Positions 18,207 to 28,226 of a DNA stretch of 64,000 bases are shown here, one piece after another. The position numbers were made by a program, and so were the translations under genes. The notes beneath the pieces were generated by a model. The model was not told the origin of the DNA and searched no databases. It was given only the letters and a program-made list of their open reading frames with translations. The DNA lies in NCBI GenBank assembly GCA_004020365.1, contig SAQR01000010.1:50671-114670 (forward strand), in the 5' to 3' direction. Origin of the DNA: Mesorhizobium sp. GTDB lineage: Bacteria; Pseudomonadota; Alphaproteobacteria; Rhizobiales; Rhizobiaceae. Numbering within the stretch: the first letter of the stretch is position 1; each line of letters opens with the position of its first letter.

Positions 18207-18280
18207 TGGAGCGGGTAGCGGGAATCGAACCCGCGCGTTCAGCTTGGGAAGCTGACAGGCTACCATTACATCATACCCGC
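18207..18280 (-). tRNA. tRNA-Gly (anticodon CCC)
   Basis: On the minus strand the sequence folds as a full cloverleaf. The acceptor gcgggta pairs with tacccgc, the anticodon stem tcagc / gctga encloses the loop ttcccaa, and the T-arm loop is ttcgatt. The anticodon is CCC. The 3' CCA is encoded (18209-18207), with discriminator U. No disruption or adjacent integrase was seen. Confidence 0.97.
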
Positions 18281-18349
18281 GCAGCAGCTTCGTTACCACG
18301 CAAGCCATCGTTCGGGCAATGGTTGAGCGTCCACTACCTTGCCAGACTG

Positions 18350-20221
18350 TTACTCCGTCGTGGCGAGGGCATCGTCTGACGCAAAGGCCGGCCAGTATTT
18401 CGAAATTGCCAGCGTGGCGCCGATTGAAGAGAAATGGCCATAATCGAAATAAAGGAACTGGCCTGCGTCGGCGTAGGAGCAGCGTCCTGCACTACAGAGG
18501 AAATTCAGCGGATCGATAAAGGTGGCGCCTTTGGTAAATGATCGCACACGCTCGTTGATGTCGGGATCCATGGCCATTGGCCAGGACGTATCATCGAGAT
18601 TTTCGCGCTTTGCGAAGAACGCAATTTTCCGAACGTCGGTTATGAACTGTGGAGACTGGCCGATGACAAACACACGCACACCCAGGACACGAAGCGTATC
18701 GATCGTTTGCTGGAGACCGTCGAAACTTCTGGCCTCATAATCGGTCCACCGACCGCTGAGCACAACCGTCTTGATACCAGCGTCCTGGATGATCTTCAGG
18801 GCTTGCTGATTGAACCGCATGCAATCTGGGCGTCCATAGGAGAAGTAGGAGAGAATTGGGGGACAGCCCGCGTAGGTGTATTCTACGATATTGGCCTGGA
18901 GCTGATTTATGTTGGCGTCCAGGCCTGGAACATAGTGGGCGGCGAACGAGTCACCCCACAACAAAACGGTTGTAGGGAAGCCGCGTGTGCGCGTGCAATC
19001 CTCGATATTCCAGTTTTCGATCCGGCTGAAGCCCTCGTTGAAACAGATGCCATTGCCCCAGTCCCCGACAGGAATCCGCTGTTGGACATAGTCCGGAAAG
19101 CGTTGCGGAAAGCCGTTGCCGAGCGCCCCGGCCGCCCCACCAAGGCAAAGAACAGCGATTGCGCCGGCTGAAAAGGCGAAGATGGGCGCCGGGGCGGTGA
19201 AGCTTCTTTTCTGCCGAAACGGCTGCTCGACGTACTTCCAGGAAAACGCAGCCAGGGCGAAGCTTGCTAGCGTCAACGTAACGGTCATCGACGAGTCGAG
19301 CTCTTCCAGTGAGAGATAGTGCGCGAACGCATTGATCGGCCAGTGAACAAGATACAGCGAATACGAGATGAGGCCGATCCAGACCAGCGGCCGGACTTCG
19401 AGTATGCGGCTGGCGATCGTCGAGGGGCTGTTTTGGCCGACATAGATAAGGAGGGCCGTTCCGAGGCACGGATACAAGGCGTTGTAGCCCGGGAACGGAT
19501 CGCTCTCCGAAATCGCAAAGAACCCGATGGCAAGAAGGCCAAACCCGGCCAACCCGAGCAGTTCCATAAGAAACCGGCTGCTCAGGGGCGGGGGACGTTT
19601 TAGCATGAGCACGGCCCCCAGCATGAGCTCCCAGATCCGTGTCGGCAGCAGGTAGAATCCCGCGTTTGGCGCCAGCCATGTCGCCATGACCGCCAGCACG
19701 AAGCTGCCGAGGATGATCGGCAGGAGTATCGTCAGCCAGCGTTTGCCAAAATAGCGGTAGATCAGGAACATCAGGATCGGGGCAAAGATATAGTACTGCT
19801 CCTCGACCGAAAGCGACCACGTGTGCAACAGCGGTCGGAGTTCGGCATCGATCGAGAAGTAATTTGACGTTTTCCAGAAATAGATGTTCGACCAGAAAGT
19901 CGAAGCCGCTATGACGCTGAGACTGAATTCATGCAGATCCGACGGCAGAAGAATGAACAAGGCCGCAATAGAGGTGAGAAGCGTAACAAAGATCAGCGCC
20001 GGCAGAATGCGCCGGGCGCGGCGCCAGTAGAAGCTGACGATCGAAAACTGGCCGCGTTCAAGGTCGTCCAGAAGGCTTCCGGTGATCAGGTAACCAGATA
20101 TGACGAAGAAGATATCGACGCCGGTAAAGCCGCCTGGAATTGCCGAGATGCCGAAATGGAAGAGTACAACCGGAAGTACCGCAACGGCCCGAAGACCATC
20201 GATATCGCGCCTGTACTTCAT
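18350..20221 (-). CDS. acyltransferase family 3 / SGNH membrane protein (OafA-like)
   Basis: This 623-aa protein has two parts. Residues 1-360 carry about ten membrane segments, the DGLRAVAVLPVVLFHF motif (H22) and RRARRILPA of acyltransferase-3. The periplasmic C-terminal part is an SGNH hydrolase-like domain with LLWGDSFAAHY (near residue 423) and a final DYGHFSS catalytic pair. Proteins of this build O-acetylate O-antigen, exopolysaccharide or other surface glycans. The target cannot be told from the context: no polysaccharide genes are adjacent. It lies beside tRNA-Gly. Confidence 0.9.
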   Translation of the reverse strand: MKYRRDIDGLRAVAVLPVVLFHFGISAIPGGFTGVDIFFVISGYLITGSLLDDLERGQFSIVSFYWRRARRILPALIFVTLLTSIAALFILLPSDLHEFSLSVIAASTFWSNIYFWKTSNYFSIDAELRPLLHTWSLSVEEQYYIFAPILMFLIYRYFGKRWLTILLPIILGSFVLAVMATWLAPNAGFYLLPTRIWELMLGAVLMLKRPPPLSSRFLMELLGLAGFGLLAIGFFAISESDPFPGYNALYPCLGTALLIYVGQNSPSTIASRILEVRPLVWIGLISYSLYLVHWPINAFAHYLSLEELDSSMTVTLTLASFALAAFSWKYVEQPFRQKRSFTAPAPIFAFSAGAIAVLCLGGAAGALGNGFPQRFPDYVQQRIPVGDWGNGICFNEGFSRIENWNIEDCTRTRGFPTTVLLWGDSFAAHYVPGLDANINQLQANIVEYTYAGCPPILSYFSYGRPDCMRFNQQALKIIQDAGIKTVVLSGRWTDYEARSFDGLQQTIDTLRVLGVRVFVIGQSPQFITDVRKIAFFAKRENLDDTSWPMAMDPDINERVRSFTKGATFIDPLNFLCSAGRCSYADAGQFLYFDYGHFSSIGATLAISKYWPAFASDDALATTE

Positions 20222-20514
20222 TCAGGAAGCCCTCTGTTCGAAGAAGCCATGTGTTCGCAAGTCAGGGTGAGGCAGCGCAGTCCGTCCATGGCCGGGCGAT
20301 GAGTCTGGCAATTCGATATCAACTGGTTTATCAACTGGTTACCCTCTGTCGTCCAATTTTGGTGCACTGCAACATAAGTGTCAAGAGCACAATTCCGCAA
20401 AGCGCCGCCCAGAGCAACTGAGTAGCAACTGAGCGATCACCTTGATGCCGGGCGGCCAAGTGCGTATTTCTGAAGCCGTGCCCGAATCGGGGCGACCGAA
20501 TCTGGAGACACGCC

Positions 20515-20778
20515 TTGTCCGCACTGACGCGCTTTCTCGGCGACACGCCGCTCCGGGTGCTCCTGAAGCTGCTGGTGCTATCGTTCCTCGTCGGCCTTGT
20601 CATGAACGCTTTCGGCTGGTCGCCGATGGATGTGCTCTACGGCATCCGCAATGTCTTCGTCGATCTCTGGAACCTGGGCTTCCGCGCTATTGACCGTTTC
20701 CTCGGCTATATCCTGCTGGGCGCGGCAATCGTCATTCCAGCCTTCATCCTGCTCAGGATCGCCAACTATCGAAAGTAG
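20515..20778 (+). CDS. small membrane protein (DUF6460-like)
   Basis: This 87-aa protein begins with TTG (20515) preceded by CTGGAG. It has two hydrophobic segments (about 14-34 and 63-82) around a conserved-looking FGWSPMDVLYGIRNVF stretch. It resembles small integral membrane proteins of unknown function common in Rhizobiales. It is flanked by an acyltransferase and a deacetylase gene on the other strand and is probably monocistronic. Confidence 0.75.
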   Translation: MSALTRFLGDTPLRVLLKLLVLSFLVGLVMNAFGWSPMDVLYGIRNVFVDLWNLGFRAIDRFLGYILLGAAIVIPAFILLRIANYRK

Positions 20779-20817
20779 AACAGACCCGCGCCGAAGGTCG
20801 GTGTAGCAAAAAAGCTG

Positions 20818-21720
20818 TCAGGCAAAGCCTGAAGCTGTTTCGAACAGGATGGCATGGCGCGCGGCCAGAGCCGCCACGTCAGTCGAATAGCCGCCGCCGA
20901 TAACGCCGCAGACCGGGATGCCGAGCGCGTGGAAATGACGGATCACCATGTCGTCGCGGGCGCGCAGCCCCTCGTTCGAAAGCGACAATCTGCCAAGCCG
21001 GTCCTCGGCATGAACATCGACCCCGGCATTGTAGAAAACAATGTCCCAGCCCGCCCTGGCGGTGAGTTCCGGCAGGATGCCGCCCAACCTTTCGAGATAG
21101 GCCGTATCGCCGATTCCGTCGGGCAGGGCGATGTCGAGGTCGGAAGCGATCTTGCGCGTCGGATAGTTGCGGTCGCCATGCATGGAAAAGGTGAAAACGC
21201 GCCGTTCATCGCCCAAAATGTCGGCCGTGCCGTCGCCCTGATGCACGTCGAGATCGACGATCAGGATATTTTCGGCGGCTGCTTCGGCAAGCAGCACCAG
21301 TGAAGCCACCGCAACATCGTTGAAGGTGCAGAAGCCGGCGCCTTGCGCGCGCCGCGCATGATGGCTGCCGCCTGCGGTATTGCAGGCGATGCCGTTCAGC
21401 AACGCCAGCCGCGCCGCCAGCACGGTGCCACCCGTTGCGAGCTGCGCCCTGAGCGAGACGCGCGGGCCTACCGGAAAGCCGATCTCGCGCTCGATTTTTT
21501 CTGGCACTTCGCAGGCCAGCACTTGGTCGACATAGAAGGCGGCATGGGCAAGCTTCAGCCATGATGCCGGGGCCGGCTCGGGCATGTTGAGCGCGGCGTG
21601 GCCGGCCAGTCCGCGCGCTCCCAAGGCTTCCATCAGCAGCTTGTATTTGCTCATCGGGAAGCGATGGTTGACGGCAAAACCGGCGTCGTAGTCGGGATGA
21701 TGAACGATCTGCAGGGGCAT
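20818..21720 (-). CDS. histone deacetylase family protein
   Basis: This 300-aa zinc hydrolase of the HDAC/acetoin-utilisation/APAH superfamily has the active-site segments GGSHHARR, then DLDVHQGDGT (zinc ligands D and H), and the C-terminal GGGYS. In bacteria such enzymes remove acetyl groups from polyamines or proteins; the substrate here is unknown. ATG 21720 (MPLQIVHHPDYD) gives the family start, though no strong ribosome site is visible. It lies 158 bases downstream of pyrD on the same strand. Confidence 0.88.
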   Translation of the reverse strand: MPLQIVHHPDYDAGFAVNHRFPMSKYKLLMEALGARGLAGHAALNMPEPAPASWLKLAHAAFYVDQVLACEVPEKIEREIGFPVGPRVSLRAQLATGGTVLAARLALLNGIACNTAGGSHHARRAQGAGFCTFNDVAVASLVLLAEAAAENILIVDLDVHQGDGTADILGDERRVFTFSMHGDRNYPTRKIASDLDIALPDGIGDTAYLERLGGILPELTARAGWDIVFYNAGVDVHAEDRLGRLSLSNEGLRARDDMVIRHFHALGIPVCGVIGGGYSTDVAALAARHAILFETASGFA

Positions 21721-21878
21721 GAGCGGCAGTTGCGCCAGAGGCGGGTTTCGGTTGGCTGTGGTTGGATGAGGAGGCGTCCGGAAACTGGGCCACATCGACT
21801 GTTCGATCAAGCCGCAAAAGGGGGAAGCGGATCCTGGATCAGGTGTCGGAAACGACCAACGGCAGGTCCTTCGCCGGG

Positions 21879-22955
21879 TTAGAGCGGCTTGGACGCCCAT
21901 CGGTCGAGGCCGGTATCGCGCAATTCGCGCAGTGATTTGAGCCGTTGCATGTCCGCGAACCGGACCATACCGGCAAGAATGCGGCCCGGCAGTGCAGGCC
22001 CGGCATAGATCATGCCGGTGTAGAGCTGGACGAGATCGGCGCCGGCGCGGATCTTTTCAAGTGCCGTCTCCGCGGAATCGACGCCGCCGACGCCGATGAT
22101 GGTGGGCTCCGGGCCGAGCAGTTTGCGCATCTTTGCCAGTACGATCGTCGAGCGCTCGAACAGCGGTTTTCCCGAAAGCCCGCCGGTCTCGCCGGCAAGA
22201 TCGGCGCTGCGCAGCCGCGGCCGCGCGATGGTGGTGTTGGAGACGATGACGCCGTCTATTGCCTTCTCGGTGACCTCGGCGGCGATATCCTCCAGCTCGG
22301 CCTCCACCAGGTCCGGCGCGATTTTTAGAAAGATGGCCGGCTGCACGGCCGCTGCCGCACGTGCGGCCATGACGCGCGTCAGCAGCTCGCCAAGCTGTTC
22401 ACGCGCCTGCATGCTGCGCAAGCCCGGCGTGTTCGGCGAGGAGATATTGACCGTCAGATAGCTGGCGTAGGGCGCAAACCTGGCAACGCCGCGTTCATAG
22501 TCACTGACGCGGTCTGTGCTGTCCTTGTTGGCGCCGATATTGACGCCGACGATGCCGGCGCGACCCTTGCGGGCGGCAAGCCGTTGTTCGGCGGCCGCGT
22601 GACCCTCGTTATTGAAGCCCAGCCGGTTGATCACAGCTTCGTCTGATGTCAGCCGGAAAATGCGCGGCTTCGGGTTGCCGGCCTGCGGCAGCGGCGTGAT
22701 CGTGCCGACCTCGGCAAAGCCGAAGCCAAGGCCAAGCAGCGCATCGGGAACCTCGGCGTTCTTGTCGTAGCCGGCGGCCATGCCGAGCGGATTGGGGAAA
22801 TCGATGCCGCAGACGCTGACTTTCAGCCTGTCGTCGCGCACGGGTCTGCCGCCTATCGGCAGTCCGCATTTCAGCGCCGCGATCGACAGGCCGTGGGCCG
22901 CTTCCGGATCGAATGCGAACAGGAACCTCTGGCCGAGCCGGTCGAGCACGCTCAT
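21879..22955 (-). CDS. pyrD: dihydroorotate dehydrogenase (quinone)
   Basis: This 358-aa class-2 DHODH oxidises dihydroorotate to orotate in pyrimidine synthesis, donating electrons to membrane quinone. Visible are the N-terminal amphipathic helix region typical of class 2, NPLGMAAGYDKNAE (about 55-68), the catalytic-serine motif NISSPNTPGLR, and the FMN-binding GVGGV near the C-terminus. Its ATG overlaps the DUF952 stop by four bases, so the two are translationally coupled. Confidence 0.96.
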   Translation of the reverse strand: MSVLDRLGQRFLFAFDPEAAHGLSIAALKCGLPIGGRPVRDDRLKVSVCGIDFPNPLGMAAGYDKNAEVPDALLGLGFGFAEVGTITPLPQAGNPKPRIFRLTSDEAVINRLGFNNEGHAAAEQRLAARKGRAGIVGVNIGANKDSTDRVSDYERGVARFAPYASYLTVNISSPNTPGLRSMQAREQLGELLTRVMAARAAAAVQPAIFLKIAPDLVEAELEDIAAEVTEKAIDGVIVSNTTIARPRLRSADLAGETGGLSGKPLFERSTIVLAKMRKLLGPEPTIIGVGGVDSAETALEKIRAGADLVQLYTGMIYAGPALPGRILAGMVRFADMQRLKSLRELRDTGLDRWASKPL

Positions 22956-23302
22956 TCGGCCTCCAGCGTCGGGAATTTGTGCAGGCCATCGGTGCCGAGC
23001 GGCAATGGTCGCACCCAGACGACGGCGTTGAGGTCGAGCGGGCCGTAAAGATGCGGGAACAGCGCACCACCGCGCGAGACCTCGTATTTCAGCGCATCAC
23101 CCAGTCTGGCTCCATCGACGGCGACCAGCAGCAGCCCGGTCTGGCCGACAAAGTGTTTGGCCGCGGTTTCCCGGGCCTGGCTGGCGGTGGAAAAATGAAT
23201 GAAGCCGTCGGCGACATCGATCGGCGCGCCGGCGAAGCGGCCGTTTCTTTCGGCCTCGCGCCACAGCGGTTCAGGTACTATCTTGTAGATAATCTGAGAC
23301 AT
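22952..23302 (-). CDS. DUF952 family protein
   Basis: This 116-aa protein matches DUF952: IIYKIVPEPLWREAE at the start, DGFIHFSTASQARETAAKHF in the middle and LFPHLYGPLDL toward the end. The fold resembles ADP-ribosyltransferase-like proteins of unknown function; a catalytic role is not established. Start 23302 (MSQIIYK) is used rather than a 14-residue longer frame. It is the first gene of a two-gene unit with pyrD. Confidence 0.9.
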   Translation of the reverse strand: MSQIIYKIVPEPLWREAERNGRFAGAPIDVADGFIHFSTASQARETAAKHFVGQTGLLLVAVDGARLGDALKYEVSRGGALFPHLYGPLDLNAVVWVRPLPLGTDGLHKFPTLEAE

Positions 23303-23470
23303 GGTTGCGCTATAGTCCGAACCAACCATACGGGGAAGAGGCAAGCAGGTTCCGGAAAAGTGTCACACGGTTTTCCGACAGGAACCTGCGTCAAGGTAAA
23401 TGCCAGGGTTCTTCCCCATTTCCGGCGCAAACATGCGATAAATTGCGCTTACTGGCCCATGGAGGACAAC

Positions 23471-23908
23471 ATGCGTCCGCAGCACGTCTTGATTCCCGCA
23501 GCACTCGTCTCGCTCGTAGCGGCATCAGCATTTTCCGAGGAAGCCGACCGCTACCGGTTGGAAAAGTCGGCCACCGGCTATGTTCGCATGGACACGCAGA
23601 CCGGTGCGATGTCGATCTGCGAGGAGCGTTCCGGCCAGCTCGTCTGCAAGATGGCGGCCGATGAACGCGCCGCCTTCCAGGACGAGATCGACCGGCTGCA
23701 AAATTCGGTGAAGGCGCTCGACCAGCGCGTCGTCAAGCTCGAGAACTCGCTTGCCGCCCGCTTTGAGTCGACATTGCCCAGCGAGGAGGATTTCAACAAG
23801 ACAATGAGCTACATGGAGCGCTTCCTGCGCGGCGTCATCGGCATCGTCAAGGACATGGAAAAGGACAGCGGCGAGGATGCCGCCAAGCCCAATCCGCAAA
23901 AAACCTGA
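23471..23908 (+). CDS. exported coiled-coil hypothetical protein
   Basis: This 145-aa protein has a signal-like N-terminus (MRPQHVLIPAALVSL to FSEE) and a short domain with TGYVRMDTQTGAMSICEE and two Cys residues. A predicted coiled coil (about 70-100) and a hydrophobic segment FLRGVIGIV near 120 follow. GGAGG lies immediately before the ATG at 23471. It is probably periplasmic or inner-membrane attached. No known function is recognised. It is divergent from DUF952-pyrD. Confidence 0.78.
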   Translation: MRPQHVLIPAALVSLVAASAFSEEADRYRLEKSATGYVRMDTQTGAMSICEERSGQLVCKMAADERAAFQDEIDRLQNSVKALDQRVVKLENSLAARFESTLPSEEDFNKTMSYMERFLRGVIGIVKDMEKDSGEDAAKPNPQKT

Positions 23909-24013
23909 GCACCGTTCACCGGGGAAACCCGGCACATAGCCTTTGCCGCTTGAAAACGGCTGATATCGCCGCATAATCGTTCGACTGATCCCGCAAGAAG
24001 CAGACAATCATCA

Positions 24014-24694
24014 ATGGGATTCGGGGAGGGACTTGTGCCGTCGGGCTACACTTTCGTCATCGCTGACGATCATCCGCTTTTTCGCGGTGCGCTGAGAGAA
24101 GCGCTTGCCGGCATCGGTGACGTCGCCGGCATTCACGAGGCCGGCGATTTCGAAACCGCCAAGGCGCTGGTCGTGGCCAATGAGGACGTCGATCTGGTGC
24201 TGCTCGACCTGTCCATGCCGGGCGCCAGCGGCCTTTCCGGTCTGATCTCGCTGCGCGGCATCCATCCGACGGTGCCGCTGGTGGTGGTGTCGGCGCATGA
24301 CGACCCGGTGACCATCCGGCGCGCGCTCGACCTGGGCGCTTCGGGTTTCATCTCCAAATCGGCCAGCATGGAGGAGATCCGCAGCGCGGTGCAGTCGGTG
24401 CTTGCCGGCGACATCGCTGCGCCCACCGGCATCGATCTCGGCGTCGAGCGCGATCCCGAGATATCCGATCTGATCAAGCGGCTGCAGACGCTGACGCCGC
24501 AGCAGACGCGCGTGCTCGGCATGCTGGCCGAAGGTCTGCTCAACAAGCAGATCGCCTACGAGCTCGGTGTCTCCGAAGCGACGATCAAGGCGCATGTCTC
24601 GGCCATACTGCAGAAGCTTGGCGTCGACAGCCGCACCCAGGCGGTGATCCTGCTGTCGAAGATCGGCAGCGACCCGCTGCCGGCGGCCGGCTGA
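24014..24694 (+). CDS. LuxR/NarL-type response regulator
   Basis: This 226-aa two-component regulator has a receiver domain with the acidic pair D18/D19, the phosphoacceptor D65 (LLDLSMPG) and K115 (FISKSAS), and a C-terminal LuxR helix-turn-helix (about 155-215, LTPQQTRVLGMLAEGLLNKQ). A GTG at 24035 is a possible alternative start. It converges on the neighbouring hybrid kinase with only a 10-bp gap between stops, and is the obvious candidate partner of that kinase. Confidence 0.92.
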   Translation: MGFGEGLVPSGYTFVIADDHPLFRGALREALAGIGDVAGIHEAGDFETAKALVVANEDVDLVLLDLSMPGASGLSGLISLRGIHPTVPLVVVSAHDDPVTIRRALDLGASGFISKSASMEEIRSAVQSVLAGDIAAPTGIDLGVERDPEISDLIKRLQTLTPQQTRVLGMLAEGLLNKQIAYELGVSEATIKAHVSAILQKLGVDSRTQAVILLSKIGSDPLPAAG

Positions 24695-24704
24695 CCCTCC
24701 GGCG

Positions 24705-27700
24705 CTACTCGGCTGCCGACGCCAGCGGCCTGACCCTGGCCATCATCGAGCGCAGCACCGCTGGTTTGAGCGGCTTGTTGATCACCGGCACGTCGAGCCT
24801 GCCGGCGCTGGCGCGCACCTCGCTCGAGCGGTCGGCGGTGACCAGCACCGCCGGCATGTCATGGCCATGGATAGCGCGCAGTTTGGCGATTGCGTCAAGG
24901 CCGGTCTCGCCGTCGAGATGATAATCGGCAAGCACGATGTCGGGTCGATGCATGCCGGACCCGTCGAGTTCTTCCGAGCCGGAAAACGTCTCGACGTTGC
25001 AGCCCCAGCCTTCGAGCAGCAGTCGCATGCCGCCGAGGATACGGGCATCGTTGTCGATGCAGAACACGCGCAGCCCGGCAAGCGAAGCAGCAGTGCGAAC
25101 CGGCGCTTTCGCCGTGACCACGCGCCGTGGCTCCTGCGCTGCCGCGACCGGAAGGATGACGGAAAAGCGCGTGCCTTTGCCCGGGCTTGAAAAGATCCGG
25201 ATTTCGAGGCGCAAGACGCGAGCGATGCGGTCGACGATGGAGAGGCCGAGGCCGAGGCCTTCAGCTTCGCGTGCGCCCTCATCGAGCCGGGTGAATTCGT
25301 GAAAAACCGTGTTTAGCTTGTCGCCGGCAATGCCGATGCCGGTATCGATCACCTGGATCTCGGCCAGTTCGCCGCGCCGTCGCACACCGACCAGGACGCG
25401 GCCGCGGCGCGTGTACTTGATGGCGTTGGACACTAGGTTCTGGATCAGGCGGCGTAGCAGATTGCGATCCGTCATCACGCTGAGTGACGAGGGCATGATC
25501 GTCAGGCCGAGCTTCCTCTCGGCGGCAAGCGGCTGGAAGTCGTTGCCGATCTGCCGCAGCAGCTCGTCCAGGCTGAAGACGGTGTCGTCCGGTTTCATCG
25601 CGCCGGCATCGAGGCGGGAGATGTCGAGCACCGCGCCGAGAATGGTCTCGACCGATTCCAGCGAAGATTCGATGTTGTTTGCGGCCTTGCCGGTCGGGCC
25701 CTTGCCGGCTTTTTCGATCAGCGACGAGCAATAGAGGCGGGCGGCGTTCAGGGGCTGCAGGATATCGTGGCCGGCGGCGGCAAGGAACCGCGTCTTGCCG
25801 AGATTGGCCTCCTCAGCCAGCATCTGCGCCTGTGCCAGTTCCTCGTTGACGCGGGTCAGTTCGACGGTGCGGTCCTTGACGCGTTGTTCCAGCGATTCAT
25901 TGGCGCGCTTGAGCGCTAGATCCTGCTCGACGCGTCCTGAGATGTCGGCATAGGTGGCGACGATGCCGCCATCAGGCATTGGGTTGGAGCGCAATTCCAG
26001 GATGCGGCCGCTGGTCTTCAGCTCCATCTGCCAGGGGCTGACGAAACTGGTGAGGCGGTTGAGCATCGCCACCCGCTGGTCGGCCGGAATGTCGCCACGC
26101 TCGGCGAGGTGGCGCAGGATGCGGTCGAGCGAGACGCCGACCTGGCCCATCTCGTCGGGCAAGTCGAACAGCGCCCGATATTGCCGGTTCCAGCAGATCA
26201 GCCGGAAATCCCTGTCGAAGACGGTGATGCCTTGTTCCATCTGGTCGAGCGCGATCTGTAGCAGGTCGCGATTGTGCTGCAGCGCCTCGGTGGCGTCGTC
26301 GAGCAGGCGGAAGGCATCCTTGGATTCGCGGTCGTTGCGGCGCAGCAGCAGCGACAGGATCAGCCGCGCCGAAGAGGAGCCGACGGCACTCGCCAGAAGC
26401 TGCTCGGAGAAGCGGATGACGTCCATGCTGGCTTGTTCGTTGCCGTGCAGCGAAGCGCCGCTGCTCTCTTCAAACGATTGGAAGGACCGCTCGGTGCGTT
26501 CGACGCCAAGATAGCGCGCGATGGTGTCCTTGAGGTCGTTGACGGTGACAGTGGTGCGGAAGCGGCGCAGGCTCGGCATCGGGCTCGCCTCGCGCGGCAC
26601 GAAGATCGACGCCTGGATGCGCTCCAGCGGCACCGACGCGCGCGACAGCGAGCCTAACACGAAGAACAGCGTGTTGACTGACAGGCTCCACAGGACACCG
26701 TGGTTCAGCGGCTCGGCGACGGTGCCGAACAGCGCTTGCGGCCGCAACGCTTCGAAACCGAACAGGCCGTGGACGACGATGCCGGTATCGGACGCGGCGA
26801 GCGAAGGCAGCAGCAGCGTATAGCTCCAGACGACGATGCCGGCGACCATGCCGAGCGCCGCCCCCCTGCCATTGGCGCCGCGCCAGATCAGCCCGCCGAT
26901 CAAGGCCGGCGCGAACTGCGCGATCGCGGCGAAGGACATCAGGCCGATCGAGGAGAGCCGCGCGCTGTCGGTGCTCTCGCGATAGTAGAGGAAGGCGATG
27001 AACAGCATGATGAAGATCGCCGCCCGTCGCACGTTGAGGATGAGCGCTGACCAGTCCTCGTTCTCCGATGTCGTGGTCTTGAGCAGGCGGCGCACAAACA
27101 GCGGAATGATGAGGTCGTTCGAGATCATGATCGACAGCGCAACGCTTTCGACGATCACCATTGCGGTCGCCGCCGAAAGGCCGCCGATAAACGCCGCCAT
27201 CGCCAACACATCGTGACCGCTGAGCAGCGGCAGCGACAGGACGTAGAGGTCGCTGCTTGTTCTGGTGCCGACCAGCGCCAGGCCAGCGAGCGCGATCGGC
27301 AGCACGAAAAGGTTTATCGCCACCAGATAGAGCGGAAACACCCACGTCGCCGTGCGCAGTTCGGCCTCGCTGCGGTTCTCGACGATAGTGACGTAGAACT
27401 GGCGCGGCAGCATGATGATGGCGAAACCGCTCAAACATGTCAGCACCAGCCAGGTAGCGAGCGAGGTGCTGTAGCCCATCGCCTGCTGCACTTGCGTATT
27501 CTGGGCGAGCTTGTCGACCATATCGCCCGGGCCGCCGAAGATCAGGAAGGTAACCATCAGGCCGATCGCCAGGAAGGCGGCGAGCTTGACCACGGTTTCG
27601 ACCGCTACCGCCAGCACCAGCCCATCCTGGTGTTCGGTGGCGTCGGCATGGCGGGTGCCGAACAGCACCGCAAACAGCGCAAGCAGCATGGCGACGACCA

Positions 27701-28226
27701 GCGAGATGTCGCTGACGAAAGGATCGAAGGAAGGCGGCGAGCCGGTATAATGCTCGACCATCAGGCTGACCGAACCGGAAATCGCCTTCAGCTGCAGCGC
27801 CATGTAAGGCACTGCGCCGATCGTCGCGATCAGCGTGGCGATCGCTGCGACGGCAAAACTCTTGCCGTAGCGGGCGCCGAGGAAGTCGGCGATCGAAGTG
27901 ATCTTCTCTGTCTTGGCCAGCCTGACGATGCGCCGAAGCAGCGGAAAGCCGAACACGAACACCAGCACCGGGCCGATATAGATGCCGAGGAACTCGAGGC
28001 CGCGCTCGGAGGAAAGGCCGACCGAACCGAAGAAGGTCCAGGAGGTACAGTAAATCGCCAGGCTGAGCGCATAGATGAAGGGCCGGGCCCGGTCAGGCCC
28101 GGTTGTCGTTGAGCGCCGGTCGCCGAGGCTGGCAATGACGAACAGCAACGTCACATAGGCGATCGCGATGATGACGATGAACCAGCCCTGCACGGCCCGA
28201 TAATCCTCCCTTGCCAGTTTTTGCAT
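24705..28226 (-). CDS. sodium:solute symporter-like hybrid sensor histidine kinase
   Basis: This 1173-aa membrane protein joins several modules: an SSS-type transporter domain with about 13 membrane segments (1-500), a linker, a PAS domain (about 660-770), a coiled-coil signalling helix, a HisKA/HATPase core (H820 in AAAGHDILQPLNA; DTGIGI and GLGLGLSIVDR) and a C-terminal receiver (phosphoacceptor D1101 in LADYHL, K in INKPLKP). The build is that of CbrA/NahK-ErcS'-type hybrid kinases that link transport or metabolite sensing to gene control. The ligand is unknown. It is convergent with a LuxR-type regulator. Confidence 0.92.
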   Translation of the reverse strand: MQKLAREDYRAVQGWFIVIIAIAYVTLLFVIASLGDRRSTTTGPDRARPFIYALSLAIYCTSWTFFGSVGLSSERGLEFLGIYIGPVLVFVFGFPLLRRIVRLAKTEKITSIADFLGARYGKSFAVAAIATLIATIGAVPYMALQLKAISGSVSLMVEHYTGSPPSFDPFVSDISLVVAMLLALFAVLFGTRHADATEHQDGLVLAVAVETVVKLAAFLAIGLMVTFLIFGGPGDMVDKLAQNTQVQQAMGYSTSLATWLVLTCLSGFAIIMLPRQFYVTIVENRSEAELRTATWVFPLYLVAINLFVLPIALAGLALVGTRTSSDLYVLSLPLLSGHDVLAMAAFIGGLSAATAMVIVESVALSIMISNDLIIPLFVRRLLKTTTSENEDWSALILNVRRAAIFIMLFIAFLYYRESTDSARLSSIGLMSFAAIAQFAPALIGGLIWRGANGRGAALGMVAGIVVWSYTLLLPSLAASDTGIVVHGLFGFEALRPQALFGTVAEPLNHGVLWSLSVNTLFFVLGSLSRASVPLERIQASIFVPREASPMPSLRRFRTTVTVNDLKDTIARYLGVERTERSFQSFEESSGASLHGNEQASMDVIRFSEQLLASAVGSSSARLILSLLLRRNDRESKDAFRLLDDATEALQHNRDLLQIALDQMEQGITVFDRDFRLICWNRQYRALFDLPDEMGQVGVSLDRILRHLAERGDIPADQRVAMLNRLTSFVSPWQMELKTSGRILELRSNPMPDGGIVATYADISGRVEQDLALKRANESLEQRVKDRTVELTRVNEELAQAQMLAEEANLGKTRFLAAAGHDILQPLNAARLYCSSLIEKAGKGPTGKAANNIESSLESVETILGAVLDISRLDAGAMKPDDTVFSLDELLRQIGNDFQPLAAERKLGLTIMPSSLSVMTDRNLLRRLIQNLVSNAIKYTRRGRVLVGVRRRGELAEIQVIDTGIGIAGDKLNTVFHEFTRLDEGAREAEGLGLGLSIVDRIARVLRLEIRIFSSPGKGTRFSVILPVAAAQEPRRVVTAKAPVRTAASLAGLRVFCIDNDARILGGMRLLLEGWGCNVETFSGSEELDGSGMHRPDIVLADYHLDGETGLDAIAKLRAIHGHDMPAVLVTADRSSEVRASAGRLDVPVINKPLKPAVLRSMMARVRPLASAAE

